From NCBI GenBank assembly GCA_910579835.1, contig CAJTWQ010000022.1:1-26419 (forward strand): a stretch of 26,419 nt of DNA. Reading direction: 5' to 3'. Both the position numbers and the translations under genes were made by a program. This stretch comes from an uncultured Ruminococcus sp. Lineage in GTDB: Bacteria; Bacillota; Clostridia; Oscillospirales; Ruminococcaceae. Below, one piece after another: positions 8,886 to 16,024 of this stretch. Numbering within the stretch: position 1 is the stretch's first letter; each line of letters starts with the position of its first letter. The notes under the pieces were generated by a model. That model ran no database searches and was not told the origin of the DNA. It saw nothing but the letters and a program-made list of their open reading frames with translations.

Positions 8886-8914
8886 ATAATACCATAAAAT
8901 ATATCATATGTCAA
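8886..8914 (-). promoter_or_regulatory. Sigma-A promoter of the lipoprotein gene
   Basis: On the minus strand there is TTGACA (8914-8909), a 17-bp spacer and TATTAT (8891-8886). Confidence 0.8.
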
Positions 8915-8933
8915 TATAAATTTACTTATTTTA

Positions 8934-8984
8934 CAAAAAAGCAATACCGCACAAAGCCAACATCAATTCTTGTGCAGTATTGCT
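8934..8984 (-). terminator. Rho-independent terminator after nfo
   Basis: Fifteen-bp arms (8970-8984 and 8940-8954, one U-G wobble) with a 15-nt loop are followed on the minus strand by TTTTTT. It starts 6 bp after the nfo stop codon. Confidence 0.85.
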
Positions 8985-8990
8985 ATAAAT

Positions 8991-9824
8991 TTATTCGCTG
9001 TAATTTTCACGCAGAAATTTAATTTCCTTAGCGTAACCCTCAATATCGTTTGGCGTTTCCAGAATCACCGGAAGCCCTCTTAAAACAGGATGATTTATCA
9101 CCCTGATAAGCGCATCAGCTCCGATATGTCCCTCGCCGATCTTTGCGTGCCTGTCCTTATGTGCTCCCAGAGGATTCATACTGTCGTTAAGATGAATCGC
9201 TTTCAGCATGTCCAGACCGATAATGCGATTGAACTCCCCTAATACGCCGTCAAGATCATTGACGATATCATAGCCGCCGTCCCAGACGTGGCAGGTATCA
9301 AAACATACTCCAAGCTTGTCGCTAAGTCGTACACGATTAATTATCTCTTGAAGCTCCTCAAAGTTCATGCCTACCTCAGAACCTTTTCCAGCCATAGTCT
9401 CCAAAAGAACTATGGTAGACTGTTCCTCCGTAAGAACGGTATTGAGCTGATCTGCAATAAGCTCAATGCCTATGTCTGCTCCCTGCTTTACATGAGAGCC
9501 GGGATGGAAATTGTAGTAGTTACCGGGCGTTGACTCCATACGGATAAGATCGTTCGCCATAGCCTCTCTGGCAAATCGCCGGATTTTTTCATCGGCTGCG
9601 CAGGCGTTCATTGTGTATGGAGCGTGAGCCACCAGTTTTCCGAAATGATTTTCGGTGGCAAATTCAACGAAACCTGCTGCATCCTCCGAATTTATCGCTT
9701 TTGCCGAGCCTCCTCGCGGATTTCTTGTAAAGAACGCAAAGGTATTTGCATTTATTTCAGCCGCCTGTTTTCCCATAGCCATGTAGCCCTTGGAGCTTGA
9801 CAGATGACATCCAATATAAAGCAT
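8991..9824 (-). CDS. nfo: Endonuclease IV (AP endonuclease)
   Basis: This 277-residue cytoplasmic enzyme cuts DNA 5' of abasic sites and removes blocked 3' ends in base excision repair. The whole trinuclear zinc set of the family is present: His67, His107, Glu142, Asp176, His179, His211, Asp224, His226 and Glu256, in motifs FHPGSH, LLETMAGKGSE, CFDTCHVWDGGYD, AIHLNDSMNPLGAHKDRH and ILETP. Length is normal. It starts 15 bp after the cyclophilin gene, and a terminator follows, so it is the last gene of the unit that begins at the promoter near 10693. Confidence 0.96.
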   Translation of the reverse strand: MLYIGCHLSSSKGYMAMGKQAAEINANTFAFFTRNPRGGSAKAINSEDAAGFVEFATENHFGKLVAHAPYTMNACAADEKIRRFAREAMANDLIRMESTPGNYYNFHPGSHVKQGADIGIELIADQLNTVLTEEQSTIVLLETMAGKGSEVGMNFEELQEIINRVRLSDKLGVCFDTCHVWDGGYDIVNDLDGVLGEFNRIIGLDMLKAIHLNDSMNPLGAHKDRHAKIGEGHIGADALIRVINHPVLRGLPVILETPNDIEGYAKEIKFLRENYSE

Positions 9825-9839
9825 ATTTTTCCTCCGAAA

Positions 9840-10310
9840 TTATTCAATAGTAACTTTTTTAATGATCTGAGGCTTAACAGGCTTGTCTCTGAAATCCGTA
9901 GGTGTTTCAGCGATCTCATCAACTGCGTCCATTCCCTCTACAACCTTTCCGAAAGCCGCATATTGACCGTCAAGGTGAGGAGCATCTTCATGCATTATAA
10001 AAAACTGAGAACCTGCGGAATCGGGCATCATAGAACGCGCCATCGAAAGAACGCCTCTTGTGTGCTTCAGATTGTTCTTAACACCGTTTGATGAAAATTC
10101 CCCCTTTATATTCCAGCCGGGACCTCCTGTTCCCGTACCGTTAGGGCATCCTCCCTGAATCATAAATCCGGGAATTACTCTGTGAAAAGTAAGCCCGTCG
10201 TAAAATCCGCTTTTCACCAGTTTCTCAAAATTTTCGCATGAAATAGGCGCAATTTCGGGATAAAGCTCAATTTTAATCTTCTTTCCGTTTTCCATTTCAA
10301 TAATAACCAT
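9840..10310 (-). CDS. ppiB: Cyclophilin-type peptidyl-prolyl cis-trans isomerase
   Basis: This 156-residue protein catalyses cis-trans isomerisation of peptide bonds before proline, helping protein folding. It has no signal peptide, so it should be cytoplasmic. Family motifs are clear: FHRVIPGFMIQGG, GTGTGGPGW, MARSMMPDSAGSQFFI and LDGQYAAFGKVVEGMD, with the catalytic Arg in the first. A longer frame with an ATG at 10337 exists, but it overlaps the previous gene, while GGAGG is placed 7 nt before the ATG at 10310, so that start is preferred. It lies between the small membrane protein gene and nfo. Confidence 0.95.
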   Translation of the reverse strand: MVIIEMENGKKIKIELYPEIAPISCENFEKLVKSGFYDGLTFHRVIPGFMIQGGCPNGTGTGGPGWNIKGEFSSNGVKNNLKHTRGVLSMARSMMPDSAGSQFFIMHEDAPHLDGQYAAFGKVVEGMDAVDEIAETPTDFRDKPVKPQIIKKVTIE

Positions 10311-10324
10311 TTTTTGTTCCTCCA

Positions 10325-10615
10325 TTATTTTTCCCAAAGCTCGTCAAGCTTTGATTTTGACGTTGTTTCTCCCTGCGGTACTCCCGCAGGAGTCTCAGGT
10401 TCAGTGAGAACCGGCGGAGCGGCTGACGGTGCAGTATTCTGCGGCGGAGTCCAGCTGTTCTCCCCCTGAACTATCTGCGGCGAAACGATTATAGTGGGCC
10501 GCTGCACGGCAGGTTTTTTTTCCGCGGCATCCTTTACACAAGATTTTCCTGCAATCGCCATAAGAACAGCAGCAATTACAGCCGCAATAAGCGCTATCAT
10601 TTTATTTCTTTCCAT
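10325..10615 (-). CDS. Small single-pass membrane protein with Pro-rich tail
   Basis: This is a 96-residue protein of unknown function. Residues 5-24 (KMIALIAAVIAAVLMAIAGK) are a membrane anchor. The rest is outside-facing or disordered, rich in Pro, Thr and Ala, with a short charged C-terminus (SKLDELWEK). The anchor is followed by KSC, which is not a convincing lipobox because of the preceding Lys. AGGAGG precedes the ATG. It is the first gene of the unit with ppiB and nfo; the ppiB ribosome site lies directly after its stop codon, so translation may be coupled. Confidence 0.75.
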   Translation of the reverse strand: MERNKMIALIAAVIAAVLMAIAGKSCVKDAAEKKPAVQRPTIIVSPQIVQGENSWTPPQNTAPSAAPPVLTEPETPAGVPQGETTSKSKLDELWEK

Positions 10616-10664
10616 TTAAGCCTCCTTATGAAAGCCCGAGCAACTGCTTATCACTTATTAAATA

Positions 10665-10693
10665 AGTATACTTCTTTTTTTAAATAAAGTCAA
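10665..10693 (-). promoter_or_regulatory. Sigma-A promoter of the small membrane protein-ppiB-nfo unit
   Basis: On the minus strand there is TTGACT (10693-10688), a 17-bp spacer and TATACT (10670-10665), about 50 bp before the first ATG. Confidence 0.75.
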
Positions 10694-10708
10694 GAAAAAT
10701 ATCAAATA

Positions 10709-11476
10709 TCAGTTTTTATTTCTGAGTTTTCCAGCCGCCGCGAAAGACATTATTGCAAGACCGATACATACCACCGACATTATAATAGGGGCAGAGCTTA
10801 TTAAATAATAATTATATCTGCTGCCATCATTTCTTTCGCTTACCGTATTAATTGCATATATAAGATTCATTATGTATCCCGCATTCGCAATTATAAATCC
10901 GATTCCCAAAGTTGCCGCCCCACCGCTATGGTTGCCTGCCGTAATGCAAATCAAACCGATAATCACAAAAACAACAGCCGCAGACATTGCGGCAAGCATC
11001 GCAAAAAAACAGACGGAACTCAAAGCTTCATCTTCAAACATTTCCTCCATTGTATCGCCAAAACCTTCTTCACCTACAGAATAAATAAAATATATCAGGG
11101 TATTTCCATGATTCGTGCAAATAGAAATACTGCTTCCTTTTTCAATTTTTTGCCTGATAACAGGAAAACTCAGCAGCCCCGTAATCGAAAGTATCAGCGC
11201 CGCAGCCATAAACAGTATCAAAAATGTTTTTAAAGCAGAAGACTGTTTTGCAGAGGGATAAGGATAACCTACAACCGGCTGTCCTCCCACCTGATATTGT
11301 CCGTAAACAGGCTGACGAGGAGTCTGGGAATAGCCGCCGTAACCTGGCTGCGGCTGTGAAACCGGCTGCTGATAACTTCCAGCATATGATCCGGATTCCG
11401 CCTTTACGGTCTGACCGCAGCTTGGACAAAAGCTTGATGTATCGCTAATAACGGCTCCGCAGTTTTTACAATTCAT
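10709..11476 (-). CDS. Zinc-ribbon protein with Tyr/Gln/Pro linker and four membrane segments
   Basis: This is a 255-residue membrane protein. The N-terminus is a zinc ribbon with Cys3, Cys6, Cys17 and Cys20 (NCKNCG... FCPSCGQ). Residues 25-78 are a low-complexity Gln/Pro/Gly/Tyr linker. Four hydrophobic segments lie at about 82-104, 154-179, 187-210 and 225-247, with an acidic loop (GEEGFGDTMEEMFEDE) before the second. The frame can be extended 21 codons up, but that overlaps the transporter gene, and AAGAGG precedes the ATG at 11476. It follows the transporter gene by 17 bp and is probably cotranscribed. Zinc-ribbon plus membrane proteins of this build are common in Firmicutes; the role is unknown. 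Confidence 0.8.
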   Translation of the reverse strand: MNCKNCGAVISDTSSFCPSCGQTVKAESGSYAGSYQQPVSQPQPGYGGYSQTPRQPVYGQYQVGGQPVVGYPYPSAKQSSALKTFLILFMAAALILSITGLLSFPVIRQKIEKGSSISICTNHGNTLIYFIYSVGEEGFGDTMEEMFEDEALSSVCFFAMLAAMSAAVVFVIIGLICITAGNHSGGAATLGIGFIIANAGYIMNLIYAINTVSERNDGSRYNYYLISSAPIIMSVVCIGLAIMSFAAAGKLRNKN

Positions 11477-11493
11477 AAGAATACCTCTTTTCG

Positions 11494-12906
11494 TTATATT
11501 TCCGTTACAAAGGGGGTAACAAGAATAATTATCATACATGCCGGACAGACATATTTTATCATGCCGCGGTACAGCATCTTAGAGCGAAACGTTCTTTCTC
11601 CGTACATTATTTCTTCCTCAACATATTTTGTCTTTACAACATAACCTACAAGAATACAAGTGAGCAGAGCCGCAACAGGCATCATCAGATTATTTGTAAT
11701 GAAGTCGAAGAAATCAAGCAGCTGCATACCGAACATTCTAAAATCCGACCAAACGCTGTAACCCAGAACTGACAGCATTCCCAGTACAATCGTGAACAAG
11801 AGAACAACGCAGCAGCTCTTCACACGGCTAAGCTTCGTCTTTTCCATTACCACGGCTGTTACCGTCTCAGTCAGTGAAATAGAAGACGTCAGCGCGGCGA
11901 GAGCCACAAGGATGAAAAACGCTGCGCCTATGAACTGTCCCGCCGGCATCGAATCAAATACTTTGGGCAATGTTACGAACATAAGCCCCGGTCCCTTGTT
12001 GAGCGCATCCGGATCACCGCCAGAAAAAACGAAAACTGCCGGTACAATAATCAGTCCTGCCATAAACGCTACAACAGTATCAAAGATCTCAATATGCCTT
12101 ACAGAGCCTTCGATAGAGTCTTCTCTGCGCATATATGAACCGTATGTCACCATAATGCCCATAGCGATAGACATTGAATAGAAAAGCTGTCCCACTGCCG
12201 CAGCTATGGTTTTCATAAGCTTTGTACCGGTAAAGCCGTCAAAATCAGGAAGAACGTAATATTTCAAACCATCACCGGCACCGTCAAGAGTCATTGTATA
12301 AATACTTATTCCCAATATCAGCGCAAAAAGCACCGGCATAAGAAATTTACTGAACTTTTCAATTCCCTTTTCTACGCCGAAACACACTACCACTGCTCCG
12401 GCCGCTGCATATATTAAGAAAAAAACGGTTGGCTGAACTGAAAGACTTATAAAATGATCGAAAAAACCAATATTTGCTCCACTATCAGTCACACCATAAG
12501 AAGCCTCTGCGATTTCAGAACCTCTTCCTGTCAGAAAAATGGTCATATATTTCAGCACCCATCCACCGATAACGCAATAATATGGCAATATAAGAGCCGG
12601 AATTGCAGAAGAGAGCCAGCCCAAAGGACGGAATTTTTTGTTCACCGCCGGAAAAGCCTCAATAACACTTTTTCCCGTGCGCCGGCCTATAGCTATCTCT
12701 GTTACCATGAGTGCGAAGCCAAAGGTAACTGCAAATATGAAATAGATCAGCAGGAAGATGCCGCCGCCATACTTAGCCGCCAGGTACGGAAAACGCCAGA
12801 TGTTGCCCAGACCTACAGCTGATCCTGCGGCTGCCAGAATAAAACCGATACGCGAACCAAAACCGCCGCTCTGCGAAGCTGCCGAACTTTTACCGTTATG
12901 TTTCAT
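11494..12906 (-). CDS. Sodium-dependent transporter, NSS/SNF family
   Basis: This 470-residue inner-membrane protein belongs to the neurotransmitter:sodium symporter (LeuT-fold) family, which imports amino acids or related amines with sodium. The family signature is at the start: GFILAAAGSAVGLGNIWRFP, the unwound first helix with the sodium and substrate site, then KYGGGIFLLIY. Further features are GRRTGKS after helix 2, the amphipathic QLFYSMSIAMGIMVTYGSY helix 6 region, and about 11-12 hydrophobic segments in all. The substrate cannot be read. A consensus promoter lies about 60 bp upstream; the ribosome site is modest (GGTGG). The zinc-ribbon protein is encoded directly downstream. Confidence 0.93.
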   Translation of the reverse strand: MKHNGKSSAASQSGGFGSRIGFILAAAGSAVGLGNIWRFPYLAAKYGGGIFLLIYFIFAVTFGFALMVTEIAIGRRTGKSVIEAFPAVNKKFRPLGWLSSAIPALILPYYCVIGGWVLKYMTIFLTGRGSEIAEASYGVTDSGANIGFFDHFISLSVQPTVFFLIYAAAGAVVVCFGVEKGIEKFSKFLMPVLFALILGISIYTMTLDGAGDGLKYYVLPDFDGFTGTKLMKTIAAAVGQLFYSMSIAMGIMVTYGSYMRREDSIEGSVRHIEIFDTVVAFMAGLIIVPAVFVFSGGDPDALNKGPGLMFVTLPKVFDSMPAGQFIGAAFFILVALAALTSSISLTETVTAVVMEKTKLSRVKSCCVVLLFTIVLGMLSVLGYSVWSDFRMFGMQLLDFFDFITNNLMMPVAALLTCILVGYVVKTKYVEEEIMYGERTFRSKMLYRGMIKYVCPACMIIILVTPFVTEI

Positions 12907-12966
12907 AAACCACCAAAATTCCCTTCAATATACTATGTATCTGCACCGCCGACAAATAATATGTTA

Positions 12967-12995
12967 ATTATACCACAAACAGTAAATAAAATCAA
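12967..12995 (-). promoter_or_regulatory. Sigma-A promoter of the NSS transporter
   Basis: On the minus strand there is TTGATT (12995-12990), a 17-bp spacer and TATAAT (12972-12967). Confidence 0.8.
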
Positions 12996-13036
12996 TACTT
13001 TTTTGCAAATTTGTCTAAAAGCGGATAGAAACGTTC

Positions 13037-13064
13037 TTGAACAGCTTTTCCATACATATATAAT
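13037..13064 (+). promoter_or_regulatory. Sigma-A promoter of the site-2 protease unit
   Basis: TTGAAC (13037-13042), a 16-bp spacer and TATAAT (13059-13064) lie 42 bp before the ATG at 13107. It diverges from the transporter promoter; the two -35 boxes are about 40 bp apart. Confidence 0.7.
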
Positions 13065-13106
13065 TACAGCAGAGCTTCAATCACCCCAGAAAGGAGATTA
13101 CAACGA

Positions 13107-13376
13107 ATGGAAGAAAATGAACTGAATCCCGAATCAAAGGAAAACATAGATCAAGAGCTTCTTCTGGAATACGAAACAAGATACCGGGGACGCTCAGACG
13201 ACGCTACCGCTATGCAGGCTGCGGTCTGTGTCGTTTTAGGCGCTTCTGTTTTCGTACTTAATATCATTTTTCCCGGAACGGCAGCCGGAATCTTCAACAA
13301 AATAAAGGAGCTTGCCGCAGATTCATCGGAGCTTTTTCCTAATCCGATAAATCTGCTCCGGCCTTTTTTTGATTAG
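13107..13376 (+). CDS. Small single-pass membrane protein upstream of site-2 protease
   Basis: This is an 89-residue protein. It has an acidic N-terminal 35 residues, one hydrophobic segment at about 40-62 (AAVCVVLGASVFVLNIIFPG) and a ~27-residue exported tail (KIKELAADSSELFPNPINLL). AAAGGAG precedes the ATG. Its last codons overlap the start of the metalloprotease gene, a sign of coupled expression. In spore formers, SpoIVFB-type proteases are paired with a membrane partner (SpoIVFA). This protein could be a short form of such a partner because of its position and topology, but it lacks the LytM/M23 domain and I cannot confirm homology. Confidence 0.75.
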   Translation: MEENELNPESKENIDQELLLEYETRYRGRSDDATAMQAAVCVVLGASVFVLNIIFPGTAAGIFNKIKELAADSSELFPNPINLLRPFFD

Positions 13377-13941
13377 CTTCACGATAAGGGGAATCAGAAC
13401 GGAGCTTCGCTTTTCCTTTCTTCTGTTCAACTCCCTTATATTTCTGATAAAAGATCAGCAGACAATCCTCTGTTTTTACGGAGGCTGCATTATCCACGAA
13501 CTTGGGCATATACTCGCCGCCGCTATTGCAGGAATCAAAACAGAGAGAATCATTCTGAGCGGTACGGGAATTACCATAAATGCAGAAAAAAACGCCGTTC
13601 TTCCGTTAAACCGCGGAATTTTCCTGCTTCTGTCAGGGCCGGTGATAAATATTTTTTTTGCAGGAATAACGGCGCTTTCAGGGGGCAGTATGCTTTTCGT
13701 GACGATCAATCTTTATCTGTGCATATACAATCTTCTGCCGTTCCCCTGTCTGGACGGAGGAGCTGCTCTTGAGCTTCTGATAAACGGTTATCCACATGAA
13801 TACGGTATCCGTATACTTCTTGCCATAATCCGATATACTCTTGTTCTTGTCCCTGCGGCAGCTATTGTATACGGAATGAGAGAAGCTTTTCCGATTTTTT
13901 TGATCCTCTTGTTTCTTAATCTGCTGAACCTGAAAAAATAG
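13369..13941 (+). CDS. Site-2 protease, M50 family (SpoIVFB-like)
   Basis: This is a 190-residue intramembrane zinc metalloprotease. The active-site helix contains HELGH (CIIHELGHILAAAIAG, about residues 41-56), and the second metal-binding motif is PFPCLDGGAAL (about residues 123-133). There are five or six hydrophobic segments. It lacks the C-terminal CBS domain of longer SpoIVFB proteins. The start is a TTG at 13369 inside the end of the upstream gene, with no good ribosome site, so translation probably depends on coupling. Family members cut membrane-bound regulators or sigma precursors; the substrate here is unknown. Confidence 0.87.
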   Translation: MISFTIRGIRTELRFSFLLFNSLIFLIKDQQTILCFYGGCIIHELGHILAAAIAGIKTERIILSGTGITINAEKNAVLPLNRGIFLLLSGPVINIFFAGITALSGGSMLFVTINLYLCIYNLLPFPCLDGGAALELLINGYPHEYGIRILLAIIRYTLVLVPAAAIVYGMREAFPIFLILLFLNLLNLKK

Positions 13942-13959
13942 AAAAATGTAAAAATACAG

Positions 13960-13988
13960 TTGACAAGCAAAAAAATGTATGATATTAT
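13960..13988 (+). promoter_or_regulatory. Sigma-A promoter of the zinc-ribbon gene at 14165
   Basis: TTGACA (13960-13965), a 17-bp spacer and TATTAT (13983-13988) form a near-consensus promoter. It implies a leader of about 170 nt before the ATG at 14165. Confidence 0.85.
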
Positions 13989-14094
13989 AAATACTAGTCT
14001 AAAAATTATAATAAATGTGCAAATATATAGTTATTTTAAGTCTAGAATTTAGTCGTACGCTAAAATTACAAGCCTGCACTGCAAAATATAGCAA

Positions 14095-14128
14095 ATAGTA
14101 AATACTGATAACTTTTGTCATTTACTAT
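14095..14128 (+). other. Hairpin in the leader of the zinc-ribbon gene
   Basis: Nine-nt arms ATAGTAAAT (14095-14103) and ATTTACTAT (14120-14128) can pair, with an extra short TGA/TCA pairing inside. It ends 37 nt before the start codon. It could be a leader structure or an operator; nothing more can be read from it. Confidence 0.45.
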
Positions 14129-14164
14129 AATTGGCGGAAAAATCATATTTTATGGAGGTTTATT

Positions 14165-14989
14165 ATGGCATTTTGTAAAACTTGCGGCACACAAATTCCC
14201 GACGGAACAAACCAGTGTGCAAACTGTGCTGCTAAAAACGGAACGCCTGCCGCAAATCCGGCTCCGTTCTCTCCTGCCGATGCATCCGGAATGGGCGGAT
14301 TTAATCCCGACGCCGCATCAGGCGGCTTTGATTTCTCCGGCGGCACATCCCAAAACAGCGGAAAATCAAAAAAAGGCTTTATTATTCTTGGAATTGCAGC
14401 AGTAATTCTTGTCGCTGTTCTCGTTTTCATATTCAACTTCTTATTCAGCGGCTACAAAAAGCCCATTAAGAACGTTGTAAAGGGTGTGAACAAAATTGAT
14501 ATTGACAAAGCGGCTCACGCCATTATCCCCAAAAATCAGTTCAAGGATTTTGAGGAAATGATCGAAGATCAGTTTGACGACAGCTATAAGTCATGGGTAA
14601 AAGATACGGAAAATGATGTAAAAGATGAAATCAAAGACAACAAGCTCAAATACAAGGTCAAGGTTAATTTCAAGGGAAAGAAAAAGGTGAACGGAAGCAC
14701 CAGGGATGATATTGAAGAATATGTATCCGAAATGTTTGAGGAAATGGGACTTGACGAGGTAGAGGTCAAAAAGGCGTACAGAGTTAAGGTATATATAGAG
14801 GCAGAAGCTAAATATAAGAAAGAAAAGGCTAATGCCGGAACAACCATTAACATCTATGTTGTAAAATACAGGGGCAGCAGCGGCTGGTACATAGCTCCTT
14901 ACTTTGATGAGGAGTGCCTTGGCGAATGGGCTGATCTTATGCAAGATATGTACGGTGGCTTCGACTTAGACGACTTATATCAATTCTGA
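14165..14989 (+). CDS. Zinc-ribbon single-pass membrane protein with charged outer domain
   Basis: This is a 274-residue protein of unknown function. The N-terminus is a zinc ribbon with Cys4, Cys7, Cys18 and Cys21 (FCKTCG... QCANCAAK). Residues 25-68 are a Gly/Ala/Pro-rich linker, and residues 71-94 a single membrane helix (FIILGIAAVILVAVLVFIF). The outer part (95-274) is strongly charged, with alternating Lys and Asp/Glu stretches, and ends in YRGSSGWYIAPYFDEE... DLDDLYQF, with predicted helix-then-sheet pattern. GGAGG precedes the ATG. It is a single gene between its own promoter and terminator. The build (zinc ribbon, linker, helix, small outer domain) resembles other Firmicute membrane proteins with no known role. 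Confidence 0.82.
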   Translation: MAFCKTCGTQIPDGTNQCANCAAKNGTPAANPAPFSPADASGMGGFNPDAASGGFDFSGGTSQNSGKSKKGFIILGIAAVILVAVLVFIFNFLFSGYKKPIKNVVKGVNKIDIDKAAHAIIPKNQFKDFEEMIEDQFDDSYKSWVKDTENDVKDEIKDNKLKYKVKVNFKGKKKVNGSTRDDIEEYVSEMFEEMGLDEVEVKKAYRVKVYIEAEAKYKKEKANAGTTINIYVVKYRGSSGWYIAPYFDEECLGEWADLMQDMYGGFDLDDLYQF

Positions 14990-14990
14990 T

Positions 14991-15025
14991 AAAAATCGGA
15001 AGCAGTTATACTGCTCCCGATTTTT
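14991..15025 (+). terminator. Rho-independent terminator after the zinc-ribbon gene
   Basis: AAAATCGG and AGCAG pair with CTGCT and CCGATTTT around a short TTATA loop, with one internal mismatch. The right arm ends in TTTTTC. It begins just after the stop codon. Confidence 0.85.
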
Positions 15026-15180
15026 CTTTGTCTACACTGCATAAAAGACTGCTGTTCCATCAAATTTTCCACAGCATAACAGGCAATACCCCCAAAAGAC
15101 CTATATGTACGCCCCCCTTTTTGTTTATTTTGCCATGATTATTTTTTAGAAATATTTTGACCTTTTTGATATATGAAACG

Positions 15181-15189
15181 TGTTATAAT
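15181..15189 (+). promoter_or_regulatory. Extended -10 promoter upstream of the sigma-factor gene
   Basis: TGTTATAAT (15181-15189) is an extended -10 box. A TTGACC lies at 15157-15162, but the 21-bp spacing is too long for a normal -35, so the extended -10 would carry it. The implied leader before the sigma gene is about 330 nt. The stretch 15026-15156 shows no gene. Confidence 0.5.
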
Positions 15190-15289
15190 TGAAAAGACAA
15201 AACACAAAGCAATACTGCGAAAAAAACATGCCCGAGATTCTCAGTCAAATTGTACAGAAACTTTGCAGTGCATGAAATTTCCAGCTTTC

Positions 15290-15451
15290 AGAACCTGTAT
15301 TCATAGGAGATCATATGATTTTTTGCGCATAATTTTTCTAAGAATAAGGCAAAATTTTGCAGGAATACTTGCGTATTGCAAGGAATTTTAACGCAATTAT
15401 CAGGAAAATTTGCCAAAAAAGCACATGTATTTTTCTATGAATACAGGTTCT
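15290..15451. repeat. Fold-back (imperfect inverted repeat) in the sigma-factor leader
   Basis: Perfect 17-nt ends AGAACCTGTATTCATAG (15290-15306) and CTATGAATACAGGTTCT (15435-15451) enclose a second pairing of 15348-15358 with 15405-15414 (GGCAAAATTTT/AAAATTTGCC) and a central CTTGC-GTATT-GCAAG hairpin (15368-15382). A 12-nt palindrome GCAAAATTTTGC lies at 15349. The whole 162 bp can fold on itself. It may be a MITE-like insertion or a structured leader RNA. No gene is contained in it. Confidence 0.7.
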
Positions 15452-15526
15452 CATACTAAGCCGCAGCTAAAACCTAAATAAGATCGGCGGCTATAGTTTC
15501 AGTCTGATTAGAAAGGAGATGATATT

Positions 15527-16024
15527 ATGCCTGATACAAGCTGTGTTGCCGAAGCTGTCCGCAAATACGGCGATATGCTTTACAGAATCTGTATTATTAT
15601 GCTTAAAAATCATGCAGATGCCGAGGACGCCGTTCAGGAAACATTTATTAAATATATGCAGAAAGCTCCCGATTTTAATAATCAGGAACATCAGAAAGCA
15701 TGGCTCATAACTGTCTCAACTAACAAATGCCGTGATATGCTTCGCAAACGTGTGCGATTCGCTGACGAAAGCGAGGAGATTCTTTATAATTTAGCTGCAA
15801 AGGATCCTGAAAGCTCCGATGTGATCGAATCACTTCTTGAACTGCCTGAAAAATTTAGAAGCGTCATGACGCTTCACTATATTGAGGAATATAAGGTGGA
15901 GGAAATTGCGTCAATCATCGGCAAATCACCCTCAGCTGTCAAAATGAGACTTCAAAAGGGCAGAAATTTACTTAGAGAAATATATCGAAAGGAGTTTAGG
16001 AATAATGAATTACAACAAACTTAA
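15527..16024 (+). CDS. ECF-type RNA polymerase sigma factor (sigma-70 family)
   Basis: This is a 165-residue protein with only the two regions that ECF sigma factors keep. Region 2 is at about residues 8-70 (YGDMLYRICIIMLKNHADAEDAVQETF, then QKAWLITVSTNKCRD). Region 4 is at about 107-157 with a helix-turn-helix (YKVEEIASIIGKSPSAVKMRLQKGR). AAAGGAG precedes the ATG by a good distance. The next gene overlaps its end by 20 bp and encodes a membrane protein that is likely its anti-sigma partner, so release of the sigma factor probably answers an outside signal. The targets are not visible here. Confidence 0.93.
   Translation: MPDTSCVAEAVRKYGDMLYRICIIMLKNHADAEDAVQETFIKYMQKAPDFNNQEHQKAWLITVSTNKCRDMLRKRVRFADESEEILYNLAAKDPESSDVIESLLELPEKFRSVMTLHYIEEYKVEEIASIIGKSPSAVKMRLQKGRNLLREIYRKEFRNNELQQT

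Noticed and set aside
15173..15391. 72-codon open frame before the sigma factor
   Set aside because: Its start precedes the -10 box of the likely promoter, no ribosome site is seen, and it runs into the fold-back repeat.
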